Assembly (NCBI RefSeq): GCF_932526225.1 | Contig: NC_064043.1 | Coordinates: 15,066,085-15,130,084 of the forward strand | Source of the DNA: Nematostella vectensis | Taxonomy: Eukaryota; Cnidaria; Anthozoa; Actiniaria; Edwardsiidae | Reading direction: 5' to 3' | Length of the DNA: 64,000 nucleotides | Shown here: positions 1 to 12,186 of the stretch, piece by piece | How positions within the stretch are numbered: position 1 is the stretch's first letter | Layout: each line of letters opens with the position of its first letter | Notes under the pieces: model-generated | The model's database searches: none | The model's input: the letters and a program-made list of their open reading frames with translations, nothing else | Told to the model about the DNA's origin: nothing | Program-made: the position numbers and the translations under genes

Positions 1-96
1 TCATCGTCCCCCTTCTACCTTTCTCTCCCCTCCTTCGCCTTTTCCGTACATTCCTATCTATGCAGAAGCATAATGAGCTTCTTTTGCTTCTTACAG

Positions 97-3000
97 AGTC
101 TACTGAAGTTGAACAACAAACCCTGTCCGTTCACTCCGTCACAGAGCAATCTTCCTCGCTACCTCCCCTCCACAGTCACTCCCGCACTGAAGAATAACAG
201 ACTGCTGTTCAATACATTGACTAGTCTCCCCTCCCTGGTTAGTTTGATATTTTAAAGGTTAGGTATCCAGATTACAGGAAAACCCTCCCCTTGATTTAGA
301 GTTAGCAAAAAAATGTCAGATATTTTTCTCAAATGTAATACGATGATGATCGTGATGACGCTGGTGGTGTTGACGAAAATGGTGCTGCTGATAATGGTGG
401 TGGTAGTATTTATAGTGATGATGATAGCCGTGGTGTTGATGACGATGATTAACAATGGTGGTCCTGGTATTGACGACGATGATGATGTATTACGCCATCT
501 TTTTGTAAGTATTCAAATTGACTGCTAGTACTTGTTTTTCGCACAGAAGGCGATATCAGCCAACGTCGTGTTCAGGGATGTAATTGTTTGGCAACAAAGC
601 CATGGCGTCAGGGATCCACGTGACTCTCTCCAGACTCCTGATGCTAACACGGTCTTCAGGGTGGCCAGCGTCAGTAAAGTATTGACGGTACGTTTTTCCA
701 CCTTATTTGCAAAGACTTTTTCTTCTGTTTAAGACGGATGTCCGAATAGAAAGCAAAGCCCGGCCCAGCAAGCTTTTTTGGCTCTGTCGAATGACATCAG
801 AATCGCACAAACAGCAGGGTCATAATCTCTTGTCTAGCCCTCCTTGACACTGAGACGGTTGCGCAGGAAAAAAACTAGCAGGGCCGCGTCAATAAAACAG
901 ATATTCAAATCAGCATGAATCTTCTGCCTTTAGTCTGCCTCGAGTCTTTCATTTGACATATCTGTTTTTAGGCGCTGTTTGTTCTGATCTTGCTCGAGCG
1001 TGGTCACGTGACCAGCATTGACGACCCACTCGAGAAGTACGAGCCTCGATTCCAAGTTTCCAACCCATTCAATGCCCAGAAAATCACATTGAGGTAAATA
1101 ATAAAATTCTCAAACGACTACTACGTACATACCAGATCATGCATCAGGGTCAGAGAGAGCATGCATATTTTTCTGAAGGCCAGGGTCCAGTTTGGGAACA
1201 GAGACAGCATGTGTCTGCTGAACACCAGGGTCCAGTTTAAAGGGAGAAAGAGAGCATGTTTCTGCTAAAGGCCAGGGTCCAGTTTATAGGGACAGAGAGA
1301 GCATGTTTCTGCTAAAGGCCAGGGTCCAGTTTATAGGGAGAAAGAGAGCATGTTTCTGCTAAAGGCCAGGATCCAGTTTATAGGGACAGAGAGAGCGTGT
1401 TTCTGCTAAAGGCCAGGGTCCAGTTTATAGGGACAGAGAGAGCGTGTTTCTGCTAAAGGCCAGGGTCCAGTTTATAGGGACAGAGAGAGCATGTTTCTGC
1501 TGGAAGCCAGGATCCAGTTTATAGGGACAGAGAGAGCTTGTTTCTGCTTAAGGCCAGGATCCAGTTTATAGGGACAGAGAGAGCATGTTTCTGCTAAAGG
1601 CCAGGGTCTAGTTTATAGGGACAGAGAGAGCGTGTTTCTGCTAAAGGCCAGGGTCCAGTTTATAGGGACAGAGAGAGCATGTTTCTGCTAAAGGCCAGGG
1701 TCTAGTTTATAGGGACAGAGAGAGCGTGTTTCTGCTAAAGGCCAGGGTCTAGTTTATAGGGACAGAGAGAGCTTGTTTCTGCTAAAGGCCAGGGTCCAGT
1801 TTATAGGGAGAAAGAGAGCATGTTTCTGCTAAAGGCCAGGATCCAGTTTATAGGGAGAAAGAGAGCATGTTTCTGCTAAAGGCCAGGGTCCAGTTTATAG
1901 GGACAGAGAGAGCATGTTTCTGCTAAAGGCCAGGGTCCAGTTTATAGGGACAGAGAGAGCATGTTTCTGCTAAAGGCCAGGGTCTAGTTTAGGAACAAAG
2001 AGAGCATATTTCTGCTGGAAGCCAGTGTCTTTAGTAACAAAGAGAGCATGTTTCTGCTGGAAGCCAGGGTCCAGTTTATAGGGACAGAGAGAGCGTGTTT
2101 CTGCTAAAGGCCAGGGTCCAGTTTATAGGGAGAAAGAGAGCATGTTTCTGCTAAAGGCCAGGGTCCAGTTTATAGGGACAGAGAGAGCATGTTTCTGCTG
2201 AATGCCAGAGTCCAGTTTATAGGGACAAAGAGAGCATGTTTCTGCTAAAGGCCAGGCTCTAGTTTAGGAACAAAGAGAGCATGTTTCTGCTGAAGGCCAG
2301 GGTCCAGTTTATAGGGAGAAAGAGAGCATGTTTCTGCTAAAGGCCAGGGTCCAGTTTATAGGGAGAAAGAGAGCATGTTTCTGCTAAAGGCCAGGGTCCA
2401 GTTTATAGGGACAGAGAGAGCGTGTTTCTGCTAAAGGCCAGGGTCTAGTTTATAGGGACAGAGAGAGCATGTTTCTGCTAAAGGCCAGGGTCCAGTTTAT
2501 AGGGAGAAAGAGAGCATGTTTCTGCTAAAGGCCAGGGTCCAGTTTATAGGGAGAAAGAGAGCATGTTTCTGCTAAAGGCCAGGGTCCAGTTTATAGGGAC
2601 AGAGAGAGCGTGTTTCTGCTAAAGGCCAGGGTCCAGCATAGAGAGCATATCTCTTAAAGGCCAGGTTCCAAGGATAACACTTATGCACGTGTGGCTGTTG
2701 ATTGTAGCAATAGATACTCTATATTCTACATATTACTAAACATTGTGAGATTAAAATAAGCCACAATAACAAAGTACCATTATGTTTCCTTCAATAAATT
2801 GCTTTATTATGATAAGTTTTGTTCTTGAGACATATCCGCCCTTGTGACTTAATATGTCAAATATATCAGCCCTTATGACTAAATATGTCTATCATATCAG
2901 CCCTTATGACTAAATATGTCTATCATATCAGCCCTTATGACTAAATGTGTATATCATATCAGCCCTTATGACTAAATATGTCTATCATATCAGCCCTTAT

Positions 3001-6000
3001 GACTAAATATGTCTATCATATCAGCCCTTATGACTAAATATGTATATCATATCAGCCCTTATGACTAAATATGTCTATCATACCAGCCCTTATGACTAAA
3101 TATGTCTATCATATCAGCTCTTATGACTAAATATGTTTATCATATCAGCACTTATGACTAAATATGTTTATCATATCTGCACTTATGACTAAATATGTCT
3201 ATCATATCAGCTCTTATGACTAAATATGTTTATCATATCAGCACTTATGACTAAATATGTTTATCATATCAGCACTTATGACTAAATATGTCTACCATAT
3301 CAACACTTATGACTAAATATGTTTATCACATCAGCACTTATGACTAAATATGTTTATTATATCAGCACTTATGCCTAAATATGTTTATCATATCAGCACT
3401 TATGACTAAATATGTCTATCATATCAGCACTTATGACTAAATATGTCTATCATATCAGCACTTATGACTAAATATGTCTATCATATCAGCACTTATGGCT
3501 AAATATGTCTATCATATCAGCACTTATGACTGAAATATATGTCTATAACAGGAATATACTCAGCCACACGTCTGGTCTACCAAGAGAGGCTCCCTGTGGT
3601 CCCGGCTGGTCGAGAAGTCCTAGATATTTGTGTGCAGTCAACACTTCGTATGTGCTGGATTGGCTGAGGACAACTGAGCTGAAATCACCGCCGGGAGCAG
3701 AGCCAAGCTATAGGTATACAGGGTGTAACACAGTTTTTCATATACGATATCGAAGCTATCAAACTAGACAATATTTCTTTTTTGTTAAAAGGATTCGTTT
3801 TATCCGTATTCACTTAGAACCTCAATACTCCCTATGTTGTTTGGCAAGAGAAATAGCTATGTTACATAAGTAGCGGTCATTTCGTATAAAAAATACGCCA
3901 AATCTTTGATTTTTTTATGATGTTTATTTTTTTTTGTATAATACTAAAATATAATATGATAATTTGTTATTCTTTTTTTTCAGTAATTTGGGGTATGCAT
4001 TGCTAGCTCGTGTTCTTGGCCAGCGGTTTGCTGCAGACGAATATGAAAGCTGGGTTACCCAGAACATCTTGCGGCCGCTGCGCATGATCAATACAGGATT
4101 TTATTTGAAAGAGTAAGTGAACTCATGTGGTAAGCCATAATCCCTGATTTCATGGGAAATATTACTCAATTAACACGAATTCAAACTTCTCGCATTAACT
4201 GATCTTGGCTTATAAAATTATTATTTGTTTAATATAATAATGGAGCATTTTTAAGAGCATTATTTTAAGTGTTTGAAGCAGTTCAACTCTATTGGATACA
4301 TTAGTCAATAGTTTTCTGCGTCTTCATTCTCTTCGCCTTTCAAATAGATGTTAATTTCAAGGAACCATGCCTTTATTCGCCTTCCCCATGTCTTCCCTTA
4401 ACTCTTTGCGACGCGCGTGAGACCGAGGCCAATTGGCAAAATTGTAAACAAGATGGCGAAGTTCGCCCCCTGACCTCGGCTTCACGCGCACGTCGCAAAG
4501 AGTTGAGGGAAGACATGAGGAAGGTGAATTTATTAGGCCAAAAGGCTGTGAGGTAGACTAACGACGAAAATTGGGCAGATTTGGTAGACTAACGACGAAA
4601 AGTTGTCGTCTTTCTAGAGGAGGAGGGAGTATTGTTAAATAAATCAGAGGGTGTCGCTACAAAGTGTACGACGTATTTTAAAAGTTGATCTATTTCCTTC
4701 AGTATGTCAGCCAACAGAGCGGTCACTTACAACAATGACGTTATCAACTCTGATATTGACTGGGGATGGGTTGCGCCTGCGCTACAGCTCTATTCGTCAG
4801 CGGCAGATCTGTCAAAGGTAAGCATACATGAAGTTACAGTTAGTCTACGGAACAGATGCTCATTTGCATAAGCCACTGTCCGGCGTCCTCGATTCCATGC
4901 GACGCCATTTTAAGTCATCGTTTCACACCGATGAGATAACTTTCTACCTAGCTCAATGATAATAAACCCAAGCCTGTACTTGAGCACAAACTTTGAAACA
5001 TTTCAAAATTTAACGTGAGCAACTTTTCTAGCCGAATTCTTTTAAAATTTTTTCAGGAAACGCACTAAAAATATTGATATGGTGGAAAAGAGCTTCTGAG
5101 GAGAAATGCGACCGAAGAGCTTGATAAGTTATCTCATCCCTGTGAATCGACGACTTAAAATGGCGTCGCATGGAATCGAGGACGCCGGCCAGTTGCTTAT
5201 CCAAATGAGCATCTGTTCCGTAGACTGATAGCTAAGACAACGCGCTGGTGTAACCCCAATAAAACGCGCGCGTTGCATTTAGGAAAAATCATCCATATCA
5301 TTTGGGTAATCGGCCAAACCGTTTGAAACCAGGCGAAACCGTCAATCAGGGCATCGGAAACCCACCGGTAAAGGCCTATTTTGTACTAGCGAAGTAAGCG
5401 GAGACGTTAGATACTCCGCATGTGAAAGTCGGCACGAACGAAAATCAAGCGGAGAAGTTAATGGCGAAGCAAGGAACGGAACTATTCTTTTTTTCGTCCC
5501 TCGCTTGCATGTCTTTTGCGGCATAACACGTATTCGTATCATTCAGACGTTATTTCAAGCCTTTAATAGTAATGTAACATTAATAAATATTACCATCATG
5601 TTTTCCATTGAAGCTTATGATGGCACTGTTTGGAGATTTGTCACCCTCGCTCGTCCGCAAGGATCTGCTGCAGCAGTTGTTAACACCAAGTATGTGATCA
5701 GACTATGAGCCTTTTTATGTAAAACTTCCACTTCCCTGATGTAAACAAAGCCACAGTGGGTTAGGTTTACCATAAAATGTTTTTTCATCAAAATTTCTTA
5801 AAATTCGTAAATATATCACTATAGAATCATATTTCCAATTTAGACCGAAAAATAAAGGCGAACACAATCGATTAATTGGCAATTACTGAATTTGGAATTG
5901 ACATCTCTCAGCATTTACCGTCATAGAAATTTGTAAGATTGCTTTTTTCTAGTGTCGGAATATTATTTTCAGCCAGTTTGATTACACCAAACATGTCGGC

Positions 6001-8245
6001 GAGTGCTGTATCCTATGTTTTCTCAGGCTTCGTGTATCCGGACGGCCAGACCATGTTCGGCTTGGGCTGGGAAATGAAGATCTCTGGGGCGTACCTCGTG
6101 GTCTCCAAGGATGGTATAGCCCCAGGATACTCTGCCGGATTTCTTCTATTACCCCAGCTAAAACTCGGTGAGCCTGTTTTTATTATATGCACTTCAGGTC
6201 TTTTTTCACCCATATCCACCAATGCCTCCATTCATCTACCCAGATTCGGGCAACTGGGTTATGATTTCGCCATATCTTCATAGTCGGCTAAGGTTGGCTT
6301 TTCTGTATGTCATAACCACCCAGTCTTACGCCATTTCGTAAAATCACACTAGTTGTAAATCATCAATGCTGCATTCCGATTGGTTGACTACTCATAGGTT
6401 ATAAGCTATAGTCTATCAGAAGCGAAAAAATGCCGGATTTGAAAGCCATAAAATGGCAAATGACCAGCCCAACAACATTTTTGGCTATACATACAAACTG
6501 ACCTACTAATTTGATCCGACAAAAGCAGGCTCGGTCTCTTGAATCAGAGCCCATTCGGGCTCGAGGAATAATTATAAAATAGTACGACTAGTAAGACTAC
6601 GAGAAAGCTAGGTGGTTTTCGTAGCCGGAATAGAATCAGGGAAAATCAACACAAGGTTGAATGTTCTATGCATCTGTGAAAAGAGAGTTGTTTCGCTATC
6701 GCTCCGAGCCTCAGCTCTTTGCGTTCGACGAAGAGGGGGAGGGTGAAAAACTCTTAAAGTTAGTAGAACTACACTGGTTTTATAGACGCTTAAAAACATA
6801 TCTAAATTTTTGTTGAAATAGACTCTGCCAAATTTTCGTCTTTAATAAGACTTCTTCAGGGCAGACTCAGTCTGCCCTGAAGAAGTCTTATTAAAGACGA
6901 AGAAGTCTGCCCTGAAGAAGTCTTATTAAAGACGAAAATTTGTCAGAGTGGATTTCCAGATTTTGGTGTATTTTATTCATTGTTCTGGTACGAGATCGCG
7001 ACAGTTTGGGCTTTTTGATTCTAAATTTTTGTTGATTTATTTCCTTTTCGCTATATAGGCTCGGTTTTTTTATAAGCCCTATACCCGTCGTCAGGTAAGA
7101 AAATATGACGGGTACAAAAATAGTATTAAATGGGAGAGACGATGAGGTTCGAACCTTTCTTTTCTAGAAAAAGCCATCTTATTGTTCAATATAATAATTC
7201 ACACTTCGTTTCCAGGGGCAACCGTTTTGATGAGTGGGCACGATGCTGCACCCGCCGCTGCTCAGCTTCTTGTGAAACCGCTGGCGCAACGACTTGCGGT
7301 CTACATGATAGATCAGATGAAGGTGGGGGCCCAAAACACACAAGACATGTGTATTTACCCTAGAACATGACATTTTCGCGACTTAAAGAGACACATTTAG
7401 CCTTTTCTGCAGGGAACGCAACGCGATTTCTAACGTTTAGAGGCGCCTGTGCAGGAGCCGAAGACGGCTCTTACCTCGCGACACTTAATCTTCGTGTTGT
7501 GGTCAAAACAAAAGAAAAGATATTTGAAAGGAGAGATTTTAAAGATTTTGAAACTGAGATCCATTTCCAACTTTCGAGTTTCCCGAGATAAGACGACAAT
7601 TCACTTCGCCGATGCTGAGCATCTCCCAAAACACGAAATTTTCAAGTCATCTAACTTTCACGATACCATTTTTCACATGTCACCTTAATTTCGTGATATG
7701 TTAAATGTAGAGACAATGTCTAAAATACATGAGAAAATGCCTTGAAATGGCTTTTTGGGTCCCCTCCTGTTCAAGACCCTGGCTACACTGCTGAAGGTAG
7801 ACCAGATGTGGTAAGGCCCCCAATAAGGGAAGGGGGGAGAATAGTTTTAAGCTGCTTTGAATTCTCACTGATGTTATTATGGTTTCAGGTCCAAGTGCCA
7901 GTTAACCCCACCAAGTACACGGGATCTTATAGACTTATCTCCAAGTGGGTATCCAAGGTGCATTTCAACATCACTTATAAAGACAATGTACTGGAACTGC
8001 ACCAAGACCCTGGCTATCCCAAGGATTCCTTTCTCAGCTATGTGGATCATCAAGTTCTGGAGTTGGTATACAAGCCAGGCTATCCTTGCTCCGTGTACGG
8101 AATGGGTCAGAATCACGAAAGATTAGTCTTCCGGTCACCTCTGGGGAAAGATTCCAAATGCTCTGGCTTTACATTTGGTCCATTTGTATTTGAGCGAATT
8201 AGTGTGGACTCTGAGCAAACCAACAAAAATGTAAAAAGCAGATAA
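97..8245 (+). CDS. LACTBL1: Serine beta-lactamase-like protein (LACTBL1-like), 3' ten exons
   Basis: Partial gene; the 5' end lies before the window. Exons with canonical GT-AG joins and consistent phase: 97-237, 547-687, 972-1093, 3552-3713, 3984-4112, 4703-4817, 5614-5689, 5973-6167, 7216-7322, 7889-8245 (TAA). They encode the penicillin-binding-protein/class C beta-lactamase fold. The nucleophile motif SVSK (SxxK) lies in exon 547-687 inside VFRVASVSKVLT. The YSN motif is split over the 3713/3984 junction (YSNLGYALLARVLG). The third motif, normally KTG, reads KDG in SKDGIAPGYSA of exon 5973-6167. The last exon is a lipocalin-like or unknown C-terminal extension. Animal LACTBL1 proteins are probably hydrolases or peptidases with unknown substrate; function here is inferred from family. 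Introns and splice sites exclude bacterial contamination. Confidence 0.88.
340..492. repeat. Degenerate GATGATG-type trinucleotide-rich stretch in intron
   Basis: Intron 238-546 of the beta-lactamase-like gene contains a run of imperfect ATG/GTG/GAC triplets (for example gatgatgatcgtgatgacg). Short open frames on both strands come from this simple composition and are not taken as genes. Confidence 0.6.
1142..2660. repeat. Intronic minisatellite, 47-bp unit, about 32 copies
   Basis: The unit runs from 'agcatgtttctgctaaag' through 'gccagggtccag' to 'tttatagggacagagag'; neighbouring copies start 47 bp apart (for example 1261 and 1308). Copies differ by substitutions and a few short deletions. 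The array starts about 50 bp after the donor at 1094 of the 972-1093 exon and holds no exon sequence. Confidence 0.95.
2828..3540. repeat. Intronic minisatellite, 31-bp unit, about 23 copies, abutting a 3' splice site
   Basis: The unit contains 'tatgactaaatatgtctatc' followed by 'atatcagccct'; spacing is 31 bp (2881, 2912). It ends within about 15 bp of the acceptor of exon 3552-3713. Each copy carries a TCTATCATATCAG string that resembles a weak acceptor, and the true acceptor (atgtctataacag) looks like a variant unit. The 5' third of the array has 'agccct' where the 3' part has 'agcact', showing local homogenisation. Confidence 0.93.
4375..4529. repeat. Short inverted-repeat (MITE-like) element in intron
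   Basis: Two arms of about 55-60 bp face each other: the left arm starts attcgccttccccat (4375) and continues gtcttcccttaactctttgc; the right arm ends at 4529 with the near-exact reverse complement. No coding capacity. It fits a miniature inverted-repeat transposable element, but target duplications were not clear. Confidence 0.7.
4842..5226. repeat. Inverted-repeat (MITE-like) element, 385 bp
   Basis: Left end agtctacggaacagatgctc and right end gagcatctgttccgtagact are exact reverse complements, and the complementarity continues inward for about 110 bp with scattered mismatches (Ccatgcgacgccattttaag against its complement). It lies just downstream of the donor of exon 4703-4817. No protein coding; likely a non-autonomous DNA transposon. 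Confidence 0.8.
6823..6949. repeat. Perfect hairpin-forming inverted repeat with an extra copy
   Basis: The arm aaattttcgtctttaataag...gggcaga (6830-6865) is matched by its reverse complement twice: 6871-6900 (inner, 5-bp spacer) and 6906-6941 (outer). The inner pair forms a stem of about 30 bp with almost no loop, so it should extrude as a cruciform. Located in the intron between exons 5973-6167 and 7216-7322. Confidence 0.85.
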
Positions 8246-9130
8246 CTATGGGAGATGGTGTAAAACTGTTTGAGGCCAAATTCCTTAATAAGCAACTGTA
8301 GATAGGTAGTGATATTAAGATTGATTATTATACTGTACAAAGACATGTTGGGGAGAGGGTGAGTTTTTTTTATAAAAACCTGACCACCACCCAAAAAATA
8401 AAAGGGATTTTTTGTGCCATTGCAATTTCTCCAAGGGATGTATGTTTATATACAGATTTTGACTCATAGATTTATGACATACCATAGTGCTCTAGAATGC
8501 CTTTTATTTATTTAATTTATGCTCATGCTTTATAGTTTTGTTTTCAAATAGTATGTCTACACTATTGCACATCAGGAGTAGACTTTCTGCCATCGTCAGG
8601 GGTGCGACCCCCTCCCTTCCCTGGGTATAGGGTTTTCAACCACCCTTCGGTAACAATGGCAAATAAGCCATAATTAAATCAGTGTCTTGCTTGCCACATA
8701 CTGGCTACTGTATGCCCAAGTTGTTTACACTGGGCATAAAAAAAACTCCTATTGTTGTATAAGCTTTTAATGTGAGATACGAGTATTTTCTGTTTAATTT
8801 TTTTTCTTGTGAGTACCAATTAAGTAAGCAACCACAACAAATTGGCAAAGTGCAAAGGGCGGCTGCTAAAAGAGAGGTATCACTCACTCTTCATGGTTTT
8901 ATTGTTACATAAACTTTATGAATTGTTACCTATATATTTGGAAAAAATGTCAGAGGTCTTACTTGAAGTTGTTTTGTTCACACCTCCCCACCCCCTCTCC
9001 CCTTGGATACTATGCGTAGAAGTGTTTTCTGTTTCAAGTATAAACCTTCGATCATCTATTTGACCATGCCACAGACATAAATCACTGGGATCTGAATTTA
9101 AAAGTGCTATATTTTACTCCTGAGTTGTTG
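8246..9130. other. Intergenic region between convergent genes; poly(A) signals
   Basis: The 3' flank of the beta-lactamase-like gene has AATAAA at 8397-8402, about 150 bp after the stop. On the other strand AATAAA lies at 8898-8903 (tttatt on +), about 230 bp after the F-box stop. Apart from these and AT-rich sequence nothing is recognised. Confidence 0.5.
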
Positions 9131-10270
9131 TTATGGGAAGAATGTATCTGTTTCCCTTGTTTTTAACAAGTACCTTTTTAACTCAGGTCGTCTCTTTAAG
9201 ATCTCTGTTTTGGCATTCTGAGAAATATAGCACTGGAATACATACAACTGTCTAAGGTAAGTGCAGGCGGTCACAAGGTGAATGAGTGCATTCTCAAGTT
9301 CTGGGCTGTTGGTGGTTGATAGTGACAGTGTTTCCAAGGTGCCGGAGTAGTGTTCAGCAGCGAAGTAAACTTGGCACACAAGTCTTGCTTGAACTTCCAA
9401 TCTAAGGTCACTCACTGGTATTTCAGGTTTCAAAATTGCATTTACCTTAAACATTGGGCAAGAGCTGTCAAACGCAAGGTTCACCTTAAGGCCCGGCAGT
9501 TTGTTTTTAAGAACAGTCCATGTCTTAGAAGAAATATCTAAACCATATTTTTCCTCTCTTCTACACAATATTGAGAGGTTTTGTAATGCTGATCTCTCAT
9601 CTTCTGTGAAAGCCAATAAAATGTCTTCCGTGATGCTGCCATAATGAGTAGCTAGGCAAATTAATTTTCTGCACTTTTGGACCAGTTTTAAGATGCAACC
9701 GGAAGTAACTTTGCAAACCAAGGAAGCATTCTGGATATTCAGCTCTTCCAATATTTTAAAGTTATTCTCGACCAAGCAATGAAATAAATCGTCTTCAAAT
9801 GCTATTGATAGTTTTCTTAAGTCTACGCTTTTCAAGCCTAAAATAGCTTCTGTACCCTCTGGGACTGGCCCAAAGAGTGTTTTTAGGCTTCGAATGAATT
9901 CTTTGCCAGCGTAGAACAAAGGATTCTCGCCAATAAATCTAATGGAAATATGTTCAACTCGCCGTTTCTTTAGTTTTGCCAATGCTTCAATCGCTCTGCA
10001 AGCGTTCTGGCGATTTTTGTCTTCTGCTTGATCACAGCACACTTCAACTCGACGGAAATATTGGCCTAATTTGTCGAGACAGCGTTGGTATTTGAAATCC
10101 TCCGAAGCCGTAAATGTGAATCGAAAAGAATGCCAAAGGAACGGTGAGCAAAATGCTTCGTGCCAGGATTTACACACAAGCGAAACGTGCGATCTCTGGG
10201 GAAGACGTAAGTACGAAAGAACTGATACAATAATGTGATCTGGCAAATCTGCCCATGATTTTTCCTCCAT
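9131..10270 (-). CDS. F-box protein, FBXO33/FBXO39-like, single exon
   Basis: Complete 379-aa frame from ATG (10268-10270) to a stop at 9131. An F-box is at residues 4-45 (WADLPDHIIVSVLSYLRL, then VSLVCKSWHEAF and LWHSF), the SKP1-binding motif of SCF ubiquitin ligases. The rest is leucine-rich and helical, with irregular LRR-like blocks such as LEELNIQNASL and TLETLSLSTTN. Overall length and the late block LPGLKVNLAFDSSC recall FBXO33/FBXO39, substrate adaptors with F-box plus degenerate LRRs. Subfamily assignment is from memory. No introns are visible within the frame. It is convergent with the beta-lactamase-like gene; no TATA box is evident in the upstream AT-rich DNA. Confidence 0.85.
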   Translation of the reverse strand: MEEKSWADLPDHIIVSVLSYLRLPQRSHVSLVCKSWHEAFCSPFLWHSFRFTFTASEDFKYQRCLDKLGQYFRRVEVCCDQAEDKNRQNACRAIEALAKLKKRRVEHISIRFIGENPLFYAGKEFIRSLKTLFGPVPEGTEAILGLKSVDLRKLSIAFEDDLFHCLVENNFKILEELNIQNASLVCKVTSGCILKLVQKCRKLICLATHYGSITEDILLAFTEDERSALQNLSILCRREEKYGLDISSKTWTVLKNKLPGLKVNLAFDSSCPMFKVNAILKPEIPVSDLRLEVQARLVCQVYFAAEHYSGTLETLSLSTTNSPELENALIHLVTACTYLRQLYVFQCYISQNAKTEILKRRPELKRYLLKTRETDTFFP

Positions 10271-12186
10271 TAGGAAACAGAATTCGCAGTTTTTGGGAAA
10301 CCGGTTAGATTTTGCTGATTTGTGTTTTGATCACAACAATGTCCCCTGGCGTGACGTGACGATCTCCATATAAGGAGGTGTATGAACTATTCACGCATCA
10401 TTCAAGCGAATAAGGTGTGGACCATTACAAATTTGGGGAGAGAGAGAGGGGGGGGGGGGGGGGGGGGGGGGGCTGGCAATAAAATAAAAAAAAAAACTGC
10501 ATGGTCGGTTCCTTAAGTCGATTGACTTACCAAAAACCTGTTTTTTTTTCTGCCCTCAGTGGTATTCAATTGAACACTTCTACCCAAATCTTTTATTGGC
10601 CTAGGCCTGTGATCGCCACAAGGGTTTCTTCTGTCACACTCTTTGTACTTTTCACATTGAGTGTGGGTTTCCTGTCGGTATTTATTCAATATTATTTCAA
10701 TATACCATATAGAAACGCAATTTGCGAGTAATCTCCGGGCCCACGAAAAAAAAAAAAACATGCACAAAAAAATTGCCACCCCCTCCCTAAATTTCTAATG
10801 GTCCACCATGGACATTTTAGTCATTCATTGATTGAAGACAGTGGAATTTTCAAGTCATTCATTAATGATTGGTGTAGTTAAGGTCTGTAAAGTTCAAAAA
10901 TTTAAATTTTATTTAATTTTTTCTATTAGTAGATTCTTTTTTTTTTTCAATTTAACAATTAAGAACTAAAGACTCACGGAAAGACAGTGGAATTTTCAAA
11001 TCCCTTTTAGGCTTTTGATGTCGAGAAAATAAAAATTTAGAACTGGCCAATCTCGCGAACACACGATCTCTAGACGGCCCAATGGATTTCATTTTCACAG
11101 AACTATTTTCCTGCACACACTCACCTAAGTTTTCTTTTAGCCATGTTCGTGGTTACACGACCTCGGCGAATCCAGAACCCTTGTCTCGTTTGGAAATAGC
11201 CAATCCAACGTCAAAACTATCTAAAGCTTTCATGTTTTCAATGTCGCGTCATTAAACCATTTGACTGCACACAGCAAGGAAATTGGTTGGTTTCAGTGCT
11301 ATGATCTGATGATTGATTACGCACTATGCCCAGAGGAGAAAATTGGCGGACGCGCAACAACAAATTTGTCTATAAATTTGCTATGGTTTGCGGCCTCACC
11401 ACACCAGAACAGATAACTGTGTACCTGGCTATTTTTTAGCTTAATTTACAATTAATCAAATAAAAAACAGAACCAAATAAATACCACCTTCTATTTTGAG
11501 TTTTTTTTATAGCCCGTCAAAGTCAAACAGTGTGATGTTCTCCTGGCGGTATCCAAGCTTTCCAATAGTGCTTTGCGATCCCATCTCCCGTCGCTATGCT
11601 ATAGTCCAAGCCCAAAAAGCTTAAAAACGACTAGTTCCAGTACCGCGCGGTTAAACCAGCCTTGTTTTTAAATGGCGGCGTTTTACCGGCGAACTGTCAC
11701 ATTTTGGCGAATGCTAAGAAAACTAGACCAAAGTTAAGGCTATAATTTTCTTTATAAATCCCTCGTTATCAAACAAATCTGTCATCTCTTGTACAGTATC
11801 CTTTTACTACTGTACAGTTAGTCAAAACAGGAGCGTACCCAGTATTGGCTGAGGGAAATGCACAGTCGTAGCATATGGAAAAAGCATAGACCCACTTTTT
11901 GGCCGCCAAGGGGGGGGGGGGGGGGGGGGAAGCACCCTGCGCACCCCCTCTCCCTGTGTACGTGCCTGCAAAACAGCGCGACTGAAGTCAGCCTTTCGTA
12001 CCTTTACTCAACGATTCAACACTACGATCTTCGGAGCACGCGCATGCGCATACGTTATTTAGCACTGTCATAGCGGAGCTCCCACGCGGCGTAAGCGGAG
12101 CCCCATACCTAAGAAAAAGTGGTATACAAATCAAATATGGTAACAAATATTAGTAACCCAGCGACTCGAGTTTTCGTGACGCGATG
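10271..12186. other. Intergenic DNA with long G homopolymers
   Basis: No convincing coding sequence. It contains G25 at 10448-10472, G20 at 11910-11929, short A and T runs, and a CACCCCC-rich piece after the second G run that looks like an old repeat. Small open frames here have no supporting features. Confidence 0.5.

Noticed and set aside
97-1093. Bacterial contamination (beta-lactamase motifs)
   Set aside because: The gene has ten exons with consistent phase and lies beside animal genes; animals have LACTB/LACTBL1 families.
2828-3540. CRISPR-like regular array
   Set aside because: Units are contiguous with no unique spacers, in an animal intron; it is a minisatellite. The same holds for the other arrays.
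5342-5542. Small minus-strand frame in an intron
   Set aside because: Low-complexity repeat of LTSPL-like words without splice or homology support.
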